A stretch of 64,000 bases of DNA, from contig CM061226.1 in NCBI GenBank assembly GCA_030844895.1, forward strand, positions 117,786,574-117,850,573. Direction: 5' to 3'. Each line of letters starts with the position of its first letter. The first letter of the stretch is position 1. A program made the position numbers and the translations under genes. The notes under the pieces are model-generated. The model was given only the letters and a program-made list of their open reading frames with translations, made no database searches and was not told the origin of the DNA. This document shows positions 32,679 through 45,640 of the stretch, in pieces. The stretch comes from Ambrosia x helenae (Eukaryota; Streptophyta; Magnoliopsida; Asterales; Asteraceae).

Positions 32679-35600
32679 ATGGTACTCTCGCTTCCTTCAA
32701 CCTAATTCTATACGAATACCTGTCTAATTATTTCTTAATTTCATCGATTTAACGTTGTTATTGTTGTTGCTGTTCAGTTCTCAATTGCTGCTATCAACGA
32801 TGATACAGATTCCAAAGACCAGTGGGAACCCTTGGCCCCTACCAAAGAAGCTCAGGCAAACCCTAGTTTTTATTCTTTCTTTATTTTCTAATACATTGAT
32901 ATATGTTTGTGTATATATACATATACATGTTTTGTTAGTTGTTACAGTTGTTAGATATGTTATTTGTAGGTTACTTGTTTATCACTTTATCTTCCACACC
33001 CTAAACACCTAGAAGTTTAAGTGATTATTAATCAATGAGAAGGAAATGTTTCGTAGAATGTCGGTTATGACCGAAGGATGATTAATTATTATATATGCAA
33101 TATATAGGGTTTTTTCTTTCTTTGGAAGTGAAGGAGTGTGTTTATGATGTGTATAACGGGTGATGATGTCGCGTACTTGCATATTAGAACTTATAAGTAG
33201 GAGTGAAGGCTGTTCGGAACGATTTTTTTTTTTTTGCTGAAGATGATGATGTTAAAGAACATGGACTAGAATGCGAGGTGCATAATATGTATCTTAAGAA
33301 ACCCTCTACATGCATATGCTTGTGGTTAATGGTTTCTTTTATGCGTCTTTTTATAAGTGTTGACTGGTTACTGTTGACAGAATGAAGGCGTGATGCGTGT
33401 TCAAGATATGTTCACGTTAAACTGAAGCAAAAAAAGATGTTTTGTTGTTTGTATGTCTAGAATTACTCTTATTCAGTTGATTGACTTTATGCCATTTTAC
33501 GCCACCAGAATTTCGCCTTTCACAAATATACCAAGAAGGACTTTTGAAGTTGCAAGCAAAAGAGTATGAAAAGGCCCGTGAACTTTTAGAAAGCGTGTTA
33601 AAAGATGACCTTCTTCCAAATGGCCAGGTCAAAATTGGTTCCAAGAATCTGACAAAGTTCATCAGCATGATAGTACTGCTTACTTTCTACACTTGATTTC
33701 GTAAACTTTTTTTAATCTCTTTTTCATGTCAGGTCGATGATGGTGGTAGTGATGGCCATTTGTTGCAACTGAGGTTAGTTCGCTTCTCATTTTGTTATTT
33801 AGTCGTAGCTTATTGGTTTTGGATGACATCGTGGTGGTTGCGCTGCACATTTTAATTAAATGTTTTGTTTGTCTACTTGAGTGATTTGATTTGTAAGACT
33901 CATTTATACAGCTTTGATCTGAACTAGCGTTGAACTCCTATCTTATCAGTGTGCATATGTTTCATTGACAGATTTTTAACTCTGAAAAATCTTGCCACTG
34001 TTTTTTTTCTTCAACAAGGTCCAACCCATTATGAAAGTGCACTACAATGCTATCTTCAAGCTGTAGATATTGATTCCAAAGATTCTGTTGTTTGGAATCA
34101 GTTGGGGACATTGTCATGCTCCATGGGCTTGTTGAGCATCTCTCGTTGGGCATTTGAGCAAGGGCTTTTATGTAGTCCCAATAACTGTAAGTGTTTCAAT
34201 TCATCACATATTTTGGCACTGGATAATTATCTTCTTTACATGTATTATGTATAAGACTTATGTTTAATGCACTTATTCTTGATGCATTTAGGGAATTGCA
34301 TGGAGAAACTGCTGGAAGTTCTTATTGCTATTGGTGATGAGGTTGCATGTCTTTCGGTTTCCGATTAATTCTAAGGCATTGGCCTTCACATTCTCGTGCG
34401 TTACATGTCAAACATGTAATTGAAGAATCTGAACCAACTCCTTTTGCTCCAAGAGGTATAGACAAATTGGAACCACATCATGTTCGACTCAAATTCCTAG
34501 ACAAAAGGAAAGCAACAAATGATGACCTAAATGGCAGTAGTGCCAAAAGGTTAAATCAGAATATAATGTTAAATCTTCCAGAAGCTTCTTGGACAGCACT
34601 AGCTGGTGAGCTATTAGGGATCTTGATTCCATTGAATGAACATGACCCTAACAAAGAAGCTCATCATATGTACAGATCTGCAGACACTAGATTGATCATA
34701 CATCTGCCTTCTGGTTCAGATAATGTTGCTGGGAAACAAAAAATAAATAATAATATAGAGAACGAGGCTGTTGAGCAAACTAACACAGAAACCATTTTGT
34801 ATGAACCACACCAAGAAAGACGAAGCAATCGACTTAGGAGTAGGAAACCTGATAAGGAAGAAGCAGATCTTACAGCCCCTAAGGATCTAGTCAAACTTGT
34901 TCCTAATTTTCTGGAACCATTTATCACGGTTGATACAAAAATTACAGAATGCTCTGAGGTTATGACCAATAACCCAAAATGATGAGTCAATTGATGTTGC
35001 TAGGTTTGTGGAAAAAACATCAAATAACCATGGGGCATATCATATTGGCCACTTGCTCTTAGAGGAAATTGCATGTAGAAGAATTTCATACCAGGACACA
35101 TTTGCAAAGTTTTTAGAGTTGGAAAAAATATACAAGGAATTCAGGTGAGACTAGGACCCCCCGAGTGCAGCCTTTTTCTTGCTGAGCTGTCTTATGACTT
35201 TGGGATACAATCATCAGACACATCAACATCAACTGATTTCATGACAATGACATCTTATCATCTTTGTAAAGTCATAGAATCTGTAGCTTTAGATTACCCA
35301 ACTGATGGCTCTTCAATTGGTTCTCTGTTGGACAACAAAAGGGCCTTCTGGGCCCGTTTTTTCTGGCTAAGTGGAAAATTTTCAATTTTCAATGGTAATA
35401 AGGAAAAAGCTCAGAAAGAGTTTGGTGTTGTATTGGCATTATTTACATCCCATGAAAAGGAAGGGGATGCTCTTGGTCCTATTAGTCTCCCACACTTGAA
35501 GGTATTGAAGGAGCTGACTGTTGATTGGGTTCTGCATGAAGTTAACCTACTAGAGGTTGATTTTTTGATGAATAATACAGTAAAGGACATGATTGAAAAA

Positions 35601-38600
35601 GACATGCACTCAGAGTGCATCAGCTTGCTTTATCCTCTTCTGTTTTGTATGAAAGATGATAGTAATGTTTCTGTTCCATCTGTTCTAAATAAAGACGGTG
35701 ATGACTTGCTTCAATTGAATTATCTGCACTAAATGTTATAATCAAAGCATGTGAAAAATCCAAAACAGTAGATCCAAATATTCACTTGAGATGCCACAAG
35801 CAGAAACTTAGACATCTCATGGCTGCGACTGGAGTGGAAGAGTGTTTTGGGTCACGCAAATTGTCTAATATAATCAAGCCCAAGGCACTAACTTCTGAGA
35901 CCGAATCAATGAAACCTTAACCACAGGGTTGCATCCCCTTTTATGTGAAGAAATTAAGGCAATTTCCCAATGTATCCTGAGCTGAAGAACACCAGTCCTT
36001 GTGGAAGTATCGTAAGTTGAACGTTTTTGAGTGTTAGAATAATTTATTAAGCTTATTGATGAACTCTTTGTGTTTAAAAAAGATCTGCAATGGGATTCAA
36101 ATTGTTCAGTGTCCTTTTTTTTTGGAAAGATTCATAAACTTCTTTATGTACCTTTGGTGTTTGTTCACAGAATGGTTCTATTGTTCCTATGAAAATCATT
36201 GGTGATATTCAATCTTTGCTGCTAGCAGTTATGTGCCATGTAGCAAGCATATTTTTTTCTAAAAAACCCTTAGGAGTGGGTGATCTTGATGATAAAGAAA
36301 GAAGGGAAAAAGGCTGTTTTGTAGATGCTGCAATTGTATTTTTCAGACTTCAACATCTGAATCCAAATGTTCCTGTGAAAACTCAAGTATGCAGCACGTA
36401 TCTGATTCCAGATGAAATTGATTCACTCTTTTATTTTCTTTTTGACAATTTTGTTTTTTCAGGTTGAATTAATAATTGCAATCCATGATATGCTTGCTGA
36501 GTATGGCATCTGTTGTGCAAGTGCTGATGGAGAAGAAGAAGGAACATTTCTTAAACTTGCAATAAAGCATCTTTTATATTTAGACATGAAGCTTAAGTCA
36601 ACCTCTGTTAACACTAAATGTGATGACCAAGTTTCCCAAGAAGGTGATACCAAAATATCTGGGAATGATTCAAATGAAGAAGCAGGCAATCTATTTCTGG
36701 AATCTGGAAAACAATTAACTGAAGAGGAAAAAGAAGATCTTGAGATTGATATAGACACTGCTTTAGATCAATGTTTTTATTGTTTGTATGGTTTTGCATC
36801 TTAGATCTGATTCCTCATATGAAGATGATCTATCCACACACAAAAATACAAGCCATGGAGATTATCAAACAAAAGAACAATGTGCAGATGTTTTCCAGTA
36901 TATTCTTCCATATGCTAAGGCTTCATCTGTAAGCTTTTCATAAATCATAATCAGTTCCCTTTTCTGTATGTTTTTTTAGATTTTTTTTACACAATATTAA
37001 TATTTTCAGAGAACTGTTTGGTTAAACTGCGAAGAGTATTAAGAGCAATACGCAAACATTTTCCTCAACCACCTGATTATATGTTGGATGGAAACCCAAT
37101 TGAAAAATTCTTGGATGACCCAACTTTATGTGAAAATAAGTTGTCAGAAGAGGCTGGATCCGATGGATTTCGGGATGTATAATGAAATTCGTATATCAAA
37201 GATAGTGCAGTTCCCAAACAGCAACCAACAACTATAGAGAGGTATATGATTTATAAAATTCATAGCTTTATATTGATAATTTGTTATATCATGCTATACT
37301 GAAGTCCTGGTAATTCAGCTCTGAACCGTATATGGATGTATATCGCAACTTGTATTATCTTCTTGCACAATCAGAGGAAATGAGTGCAACTGATAAATGG
37401 GCTGGATTTGTGCTCACTAAAGAAGGTGAAGAGTTTGTACAACAAACTGCAAAACTTTTTAAATATGATTTAATGTTCAACCCTTCGCGTTTTGAGAGTT
37501 TGGCAAAGCCTTGCGACCATTTATGATGAGGTAAAGTAATAACTTAATTATTTAACATATCTGGCAAATGAAATTTGCAATTTTATTAAGATTTATTGTG
37601 CAGGAAGTGGACTTGTTTGCTGAATGATGGCAGTAAGCAGATAAATGTCACAGGGTGGAGAAGAATGAAAGTTTTGCTCAGAGAGTTGATACAAGTCGAA
37701 GGAGGAGTAGGCGGTGTTTATTAAATGACTCTGGCCTTAGCGAAAACGCCAATCCAACAGGTTAGCTTTTATGATTTAGTATTATTAAAATATGATTTTC
37801 TGAAACTGAAGTAATCATTTGGGTTTTAAATGGTTTCAGGGAGAGATTCATGATTTATTGGCGCTGGTGTATTATGATGGTGTTCAGAATGTGGTGCCAA
37901 TTTATGATCAAAGATTGAATTTACCAGTAAAAAGATGCTGAAAGGACAATGTTCTGTCAGAACTCTATGAAGCACTTTGAGAAGGCTTTTGCTCAGAAGT
38001 ATGCTATTTTCAGTTACCTCTTTTCAACTCTGATATTCTGATTTACAATATTGACATTTTCTTTTTGTTATCAGGGAAGATTGGTCTTATGTCTATTACT
38101 TGGGGAAACTTAGTGAAAAGCTAAAATACTCACGCGAGACATCATTTGCATATTATGAAAAAGCTATTGCTTTGAATCCGTCAGCTGTAGATCCATTCTA
38201 TAGAATGCATGCTTCACGTTTAAAGTTACTTCGGTCATGTAGCAAAAATGATAAGGAAGCCCTAAGGTTTTATTCCATTTATCGTCATTTTCTACGCTTA
38301 TTTTTAATCAGACAGTTAGGGGTTGTTCTTTGTTTCTCAGATTGCTGCTATGCATTCTTTTAGCCAATCAACAAAGGAGACGGTTATCAATATTCTTGAT
38401 AAAATCAATGGTGATACATTGGATTCAGGAGATATGTGGCACATGCTTTACAATGATTGCCTTCTGCTTTGCAAATATGTGTTGAAGGGGACCTCAAACA
38501 TTTTCACAGAGCTAGATATATGCTTGCTCAAGGGCTATACAACAAAGGTGAAAGCGGAGATCTAGAAAAGGCAAAAGATGAGCTTTTCTTTTTGCTTCAA

Positions 38601-41085
38601 GTCATCTCGTTCTTCTTTTACTATTAACATGTGGGAAATTGATAGTATGGAGAAAAAGGGAAGGTAAAAATACCAACTTTTTATTGCATCTCAAATTTTG
38701 TTAATGGATAACAGCTTCATTATATATACACTGTATCTATTCAACAGTTATTGGAATCTTTTACTAATCTTATCCTGGGATTTAGTCCTGAATTAGATGC
38801 ATGCATTCAATTTCATTTTTTGGGGTTTCAGGCGCAAAACACCTGGCACAGGTGGGAATAAGAGAGTTCTTGAAGTTAATCTGGCAGAAAGTTCTCGTAA
38901 TTTATAACTTGCATTAGGAAGTATATTTTGTTCTACCTGAAGCTTTTGGAAGAGAGTGGGGATATATCAACCCTTGAACGAGCTTACATTTCTATTCGGG
39001 CAGATAAACGGGTATGTTTTTTTTTAGTATTTCACGATGAAGCAATTTGATACTAGCACTTCATTTAAAATCTATTATGGCAAAATCTTAAATGGTGGGA
39101 GCAGTAAGTTGCATTGTTACTTCTCAGTTGGGTCATAATTCTCAAATAATATTCTGTTATTATTACCCTGAAGAAGTCTTTTATCCTTACTCTTACTGAA
39201 ACGATTGGTACTGGATCATCTATTAATGCAGTTTTCATTATGCCTTGAAGATCTCGTTCCTATAGCTCTTGGGAGGAATCAAAGCGTTGGTGTCCTCTAT
39301 TAATCAAATTGAGACTGGCACAAGCACTGATAACATTGCTTTAGAGCAACTTCTAGAGAAAATGTTCTCTTTGTACATCGAGCAGATGAATTTATGGTCA
39401 GATATTTGCAGTTTGCCAGAAATCAAGTGCCCAGAGTTATCTGAAAGCAGCTTATTTGGGTAATTCCCCCCTACAAAGTCTGATTGTTATATTTGATGGT
39501 GTTAGCAAAATCGATGGGTGGGTTATAGGACTAAACGAGTCAAATTGGTTTGACCCAAACGACTTATTTATTTTTGTATTTTTAAATAACTGGTGTCTGC
39601 CGTTAAAAAAAATTATTGTTTCAAGTATGATAAATCACCGGATTTCACCGCTTTGGGCGAGACCTATCTGTTTTTAGAAGTTATTCTTTCTATTTCACCT
39701 GTTTGACCTGTAAAGAGTCAAATATAACCTTAATTGGCTCATTCACAAGTAAATGGATCAAATCTGTCACTTCTACGTGATACACATCTTATTGCTTGTG
39801 CAGGTATCTTTTCAAGTATATCCAAATACTTGAGACCAATTGTAGGTTAGAAGCACTAGAGGGAATAAATGAGAAGATGAGGAAAGCGGTTAAAAACCCT
39901 AAGTTGTCAAATAGCAACTGTGCTAAAGTTCTTAAGTATGTTTCAATGGCTTGGTGCCGAAGTCTTGTAATTAGTATGGCTTCAATTACACCACAAAATT
40001 CCAGATTTTCAACAGAAGCTCAGCCGTTGGATGGTGGTTCTATAAAATACGCCAACTACTTTGCATCGATCTAGTGCAATGAATTGTGGAATTCATCATT
40101 TGAGGATGCAAACCATTTGAAAGTTCTAGAAGCTAAATGGGGTTCTGTATTGTCAAGTATTAAGGATGTTGCAATTAAGAGACACACAGAAGAGAATTTG
40201 GAAGACGCTACTATGTTACTTAGATCCTGTTACAATTTCTATAGAGATTCTAGTTGTGCATTGCAGCCATCTTGTCTACGTCTCTATGTAGTGCCATGTC
40301 AGCCGTCAACAGAAGGAAGTATTCATCAAATGTGCATGCAGTTGACATTGTTGAAAACGAATACTTCAAAGAAGCTTCTGTTGTGGGCTTACACACTGTT
40401 ACCATGGTCGCTGCTTTACAAACGTAGCAGTAATTATCAAGTACTGTGAAGAGACTGTAAAGGTATGCAATCCAAGTCTGCATTATTTTGTTGGATGTTT
40501 TAGTGTTACTTCTTTAGCAAGATTCTTTTTAATGTCATATGTTACTGTTTCTTCGTTGCAGTCAAGATGAAGAAGGGTGGCGGCAGTTCATCTACCCTGC
40601 AACTCTGGCCATGCACTCTGTTATTGCTTGTCAGACAGGTTCTCTCTCTCTCTCGCTCTCTCGTATTCGTAAACTTAGCATTAGTTTTTAATCATATCCA
40701 ACACACTAATTGTTTATAAAACAAAAAATAAAAAACGCATGTCAGGTGTAGGCAAGGACACAGTTGGAATTTCTAGTGAAAAGAGGACTACTCCGTCGAC
40801 TAGTGCAGTGAATGCGGACCCTACTCACACCGAAAACTAATAATCAAGAAAACTTGTCCTCTAAGCCCGAAAAACTGACTAGTGATGAGGTGCCTGCTTC
40901 ATTGCAAGAACCCAAGACGGTGGCACACGCTACTTCAGCTTCTGCGGGTCAAAACGATGGTCATTGTTGACGAAAACTGCAAGATTTCATCAGCAGCACC
41001 ACTTCTGATTCATTGCAACAGTGCTGATGCACCGCCAAGCAATTCAGACGAGCCTCAAGCAGCAGGAAAAAGCAGATTGTTATAA
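32679..41085 (+). CDS. CABIN1: CABIN1-type TPR protein of the HIRA complex, many frameshifts
   Basis: The first coding exon appears to be just ATG (32679-32681), followed by 32778-32855 (FSIAAINDDTDS, WEPLAPTKEAQ). The next conserved blocks are YQEGLLKLQAKEYEKARELL (from 33509), AVDIDSKDSVVWNQLGTLSC (~34060), LRHWPSHSRALHVKH (~34370), KLSEKLKYSRETSFAYYEKA (~38105) and YIEQMNLWSDICSLPE (~39380). These match plant calcineurin-binding protein cabin-1-like TPR proteins, partners of the HIRA histone H3.3 chaperone. Exon 2 ends at a GC donor (CAG|GCAAAC). The frame breaks many times, often at short homopolymers (for example TTT to TT near 34366, and near 34978, 35145 and 35720). Either this is a decaying copy or a poorly corrected sequence. 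The C-terminus stops near 41085, just before the N gap, and may be incomplete. Exons are only partly resolved. Confidence 0.82.
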
Positions 41086-41212
41086 GAATTGATGTATGCA
41101 AGAAACATAAGAGATTTGCTGCATTTGTTTGTATCAATTGTTGTATGAGAAGTTATTTTTGTTTTATTTTTCTACAATTGAAGTGAGAGGATGTAAGCAG
41201 GAATGTATATTA

Positions 41213-41312
41213 NNNNNNNNNNNNNNNNNNNNNNNNNNNNNNNNNNNNNNNNNNNNNNNNNNNNNNNNNNNNNNNNNNNNNNNNNNNNNNNNNNNNNNNN
41301 NNNNNNNNNNNN
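41213..41312. other. Assembly gap, 100 N
   Basis: Exactly 100 unknown bases between the end of the TPR gene and the second Tat element. The missing sequence could hold the rest of the retrotransposon (gag-pol, 5' LTR) and the end of the TPR gene. Confidence 0.98.
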
Positions 41313-41382
41313 CCCATACAAAAACTTGAACAAAAATATTGTTTTGGGAAACATTGCCGTTGTGGCATACAGAAAAACAACA

Positions 41383-43912
41383 CTAAGCAGACGGAGGCTG
41401 GAACATGTCACCAGATAGAGCAACGGCTTTAAGGGTGTCGAGGGTTCGGAAGCAAGGCGTGCAACATACTGAAGAAATGGAAATTCCAAGGCATCGAACC
41501 TATCCAAAGCACAATTCAACATTTCGTCAGCATTCAGCTTCACTTCGGGCACCTGTTCCAGGGGAACGCCCTTCGACGAATAGTGATACCCGGCCTTTAA
41601 TGCCCACGTTCACACCACATGCATTCATAGCATTATTAATGGCCCCCACCACCGCTCGCATCTCCTCCCCAGTGTGAACCCTCCGAGCCACCGAACGCAT
41701 ACCCTCGGTGAGCAACCATTCCTTCGTCTCCAATAATTCTTTCACTTGGCCTGTCAAACGGGAATTGGTCTCACCAAGCTTAGACACCTGACCATCCCAT
41801 TTCAAAGCTTCATCTGGTCCAACTGCTCCGGAACCTGGTCGCTTCGACTCGAACATTTTCTTCTCTGAAATAAGGCAAAAAAATATAGACAAGGTTGTAA
41901 GACAAAAGATAGGAGGTATCACCTTTGAAACAAAAGAGAAGGGAAAAAGAAACTACTACCTTGCAAGCGCAGCATCCCTCTCAACCTTCAATGCATCCAC
42001 TTCCTTCAGCGCCCTATCCCTCTCTTCCGAAGCCGAAGCCAGGCAGCATTGTTCGATTTAACTTGCGTCAGCGCCTGGTTTCAGCTTCTCCTCCAAGGCC
42101 TGTTTTTCTCCCACCAAAGCTTCGAGCTTCTTGCTCCAATCTGCAACATCTTCCCCTCCGACCAACGAACTCAGTTTTTCTTTTTCTATCTCCAACTCCA
42201 CCCATCGGCGATACACCTCCACCACGATACCATTCGACTGTGCCTGATTAATCATCAAGCATCAGCCAGAGCCAAGGGAGCCGCATGTCGGTACCAGATG
42301 ATCTTCAGCTGGAGTATTAATGTTCAGAAGCATTGTACGAGCTGTTAAAGCATCAAGTATCCTGTCCCCGTTCTTAAGTCCCAGTTTGGAATAAACTTAG
42401 CTTCGGCCACCGAAGGATCCAATTCCATTGAATCTACAATAACAGGAAATCACCCACTTTAGACTCTGAACCAAACCACAGACGTTCAAGGTAATCCTTT
42501 GACCTTCATCGTCTGAAGTAAAGTACAGAGGGAAACGATCTATATCATCGTCATACTTACCAACTGGGCTGGAAGGACCGGTCAAATGTGGATGAGAATG
42601 CAACGGTGAAGGGTTGGATGACTTGGAAACGCCCGCATCAAAAGAAACCGGAGGTTCGTCGCGAGCTGACTTCCCACCATCTAAGTGATCCGACAGAGTC
42701 TCTAGAAGAGTAGATGGAGAAAGCCTGACCACCTGGAGATAGTTCGGTTATAGTAGCCAGAGGGGTCTTCGCCCTCTTTGGAGTTCCCTTAACTTTCTCT
42801 CCAGAACTTCCCTCCTCCGAAGCCTTCCTTTTCCTTGAAGATTTCTTCCTGTGCTTCGGCACCTCTACAGTAGCAACAGATACAGATTCATCTTCGGGCA
42901 ACTTCCCCAACATCTCGCTCCGACGTAGCACAGCAGCTACAGATGACAAAGCACCCCCTGTGCCAACCGGAGCATCCCCTTCCGGTTGCTTAATCTTAAA
43001 CGACGGAGCCTTCAAAAGATCAAGAAAAGGCTTGTCTCCTGGGTTCTGTTGATGAGAAGTGTACTCAATGTCATCATCATCGAAAGACTCCAAATGGAGC
43101 ATATCACGAAGAGACATATCTGCAAAAGAAACAACAAGGCATCGTTAGTCAAAAGTTTAAAAACTTACAAAAATTATATCATACAATCAATAAACGAACC
43201 TATGTTGTTTCGTCTAACGATGGCCACTGATCCGAGAACTCCCAGTTTCTACTAACACAACCGATCACTAGCACATGCCTCCGCAAACGTCTAATATCAA
43301 ATTTATTGGACACCAAAGCAGCATACAAATTTTTATCCACAGCAAAATCCTTCGGCAACTCACCTTCTAAAGGATCATCCTACTTCCTCCACACCATGTC
43401 TTTAGGAAGACACAAGTCAATCCAACCAGAACCACCTATCCTTCCAATCCTTCAAGCTAGAAACTTCCCAACCTACACATTCCCGATTCCTCCTTCTTCA
43501 CCTCCGACTTCTTGTCCTTCGTTTGCCTCTTCTCGAAAGTGTACCAGTTTCCGGAACGTTCAACCGATAAAACGCCCTAAAAAGATTCAAGTCGGGAACC
43601 AGGTCAACGACCGACAAGAAAGCTCTCAAATTGATTTACCCGACTCAAACCAAAGGGCGTCATCTGGGAAATGTGAACTTTTTGGAACTGTAACACTTTC
43701 ATCAAAAACCGAGTAAAAGGAACTCGATAGTTTGCATAATTACACACCCGAGTGTAAAATGCAAACTTCCCAGGGGGAAGAGGGTATATAGGGGTTCTCG
43801 GAGCAGGTAAGGTGGGGTGAAGATCTACAGGAATCCTAAACTCTTCTATAAACTCGTCAAGCTTTGCTTGACTTAGGACACTAAACGACACAAGCATATT
43901 ATCCTTAGGCAT
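41383..43912 (-). CDS. Antisense gene of the second Tat element
   Basis: Starts MPKDNMLVSFSVLSQ at 43912, with a first domain (FAFYTRVCNYANYRVPFTRF, then LQFQKVHISQMTPFG) that parallels the antisense gene at 4374 (YCRHFEFANLRYPFSVFLLN). A middle part (around 42638-43117) is acidic then basic (SFDDDDIEY, HRKKSSRKRKASEEG). A coiled coil follows (WVELEIEKEKLSSLVGGEDV, LETKEWLLTEGMRS), and the end reads AVALSGDMFQPPSA before a stop at 41383-41385. Introns probably separate these parts and several frameshifts intervene. The two antisense genes share order and chemistry but little identity, which suggests long-term selection on the gene. Its role is unknown. Confidence 0.6.
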
Positions 43913-44362
43913 GATTTAAAGAATGAAAAAGACGAGAATACACACCTTGTGGAAGAGAGGAAGACACTTAGGACGATCCTGGTGAAACTCGAAGAAAACT
44001 GAAAAAGCTTGAAAAAACTTAGGGAGAAGATGAAGTGTGGAAAAGGAGGAAGGTAAAAAATATATGAAGGGTAAAACCCACTTATAAAGGAGGAAAAACG
44101 ACGGTTGAAATAACCGTCCAATCAAGGGCCATCAACTGACCACCTCGAGCCAATAAAAAAGGGATCTGCTAAAGTAATCGAACGGTGAGGCAGCAAAAGA
44201 GGGTGAAAGACAACAGCTGTCACCCACTCACTTAGATGAATGACAACAGCTGTCATACACCAGGCAGACCGAAGCTCGAAGGAAACCCAAAAAGTTAAAA
44301 ACCCTAAAAAATTATTAAGTCCTTTTTGAATACCGAAGCATTCAAAAAGACTTCAGGGGACT

Positions 44363-44828
44363 TGAAGAGAATATATGCTTAAGGGTCGTAGCTCGGAACA
44401 TAGTAAAAAGGCCAGCTCCAAACCTAACAAAGAAATAGGCTGTAGACCGAAGCTCGGCTCACCAAAGGGAGGCCGAAGCTTAGGCCCGACCGAACGCCCA
44501 GCTTCGACTGAAAGGCCCATGGGCCTGGCCTCACCGAAGCCCATTTAGGAAAGTATAAATACCTCCCAAAAATTCCCCATTTGGTAACGTCACTTACTTG
44601 TACTTTCTATACTTTTTTGTACTTACTTTCCACTTCTTAAAACCATACTTATTCTCACGCCGGAGGGTGGTCACAGAGTGACCCTTCCTCTCCCCTGTGA
44701 CGAGCCTAACGGTGTTTTGTTTTGCAGGTTATCTTCAGATCTAATCATTTGTCACTTCTTCTTATACTATCTCTCAGATCTATTCCACTGAACCAACCAG
44801 AGGTAACTTTTTTCCTCTTCACTCTGAG
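44363..44828 (+). repeat. 3' LTR of the second Tat element
   Basis: Starts TGAAGAGAATATATGC right after the polypurine-like tract. GTATAAATACC (about 44555) is a TATA box 190 bases in. The downstream part is pyrimidine-rich (CTTTCTATACTTTTTTGTAC). The end is not fixed to the base. Confidence 0.6.
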
Positions 44829-44930
44829 TGTGGATATGTGATTGAATGGTGGATAAATAATGGATTTGGATCCATGAGTTTTTGAGTTCAGAGCGTAGGC
44901 GTGGGTGGTGAACGCCCTGGACGGGGTTAC
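44829..44930 (-). pseudogene. 100 bp fragment related to the F-box/kelch gene
   Basis: TGTGGATATGTGATTG ... ATGGATTTGGATCCATGAG ... CGTAGGCGTGGGTGGT is clearly homologous to 46499-46580 inside the F-box/kelch gene, in the same orientation. It abuts the LTR of the Tat element, so either the element inserted into a duplicate of the gene or a fragment was copied here. Confidence 0.75.
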
Positions 44931-45640
44931 GAGTATAATGAATATTTTTTATGTTGTTATTTATTTGTGGATTTTAATTTATTAGTTTCTTTTTCTTTTT
45001 TTTGTTGCGTGTGTGTGGATAATGTAGTCTATCTTTCTTTCTCATCGATAGATTTTGAAAGATTGGCAGGTGGGGAAGGTTATGACTTTGTGAGTCTAAT
45101 GGAGTACAAGAAAATTTTTACAAAGGGGAAAACTTCAAAAAGACATTATTAATGCTATCTTAAGTCTTAACTGTAAAAATTATTAAAGTTTCAATTTATT
45201 TTAGTATTGTATATATTTTTTATATAAATGGTTAAAATGAATAACTTAATTATATATATATATATATTTTTATTAAGCCTCCTTAGTATTTGGTAACTTG
45301 TTTTTTCACTTTTACATGTTATGTTAAAGTACGAAAGAATATCAACTAAATACATATACTTCATTTAACAAACTTAGTTATAAATACATATTTCATTTAA
45401 CAAACTTAGTTATAACCATTTTTAAAAATTTCATAACTTTGAAACTATATTGAAACTTTATCTTTTAGTTAAAGAGAGTAAGTTTGTCCTAGAAGAATAA
45501 AAAAACTTGCATAAATTCGACTAAGTTCGAAAAATAAGTCAGGTCAAATACAATAAGTTTTTCCTTCATCCGAAAGTACAAAGTCACAAAGTCGAGTCGA
45601 GCACTCGAGCTACTATTACACCAATATTCACCGAGTCGAC
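44931..45640. other. Intergenic, AT-rich
   Basis: Contains a (TA)n microsatellite near 45250-45268 and a short direct repeat (AACAAACTTAGTTATAA, twice at 45367-45416). No gene supported. Confidence 0.5.

Larger units (their letters stand above)
41313..44828 (+). mobile_element. Second Tat-lineage element, 3' end with antisense gene
   Basis: The layout matches that of 1-5254: an antisense gene, then a G-rich tract (CTTCAGGGGAC at 44351-44361), then an LTR. The sequence differs throughout, so it is another family of the same lineage. No integrase is present; the left part is lost in the gap. The right border is approximate, set by a sequence at 44829 homologous to the nearby F-box gene. Confidence 0.75.
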
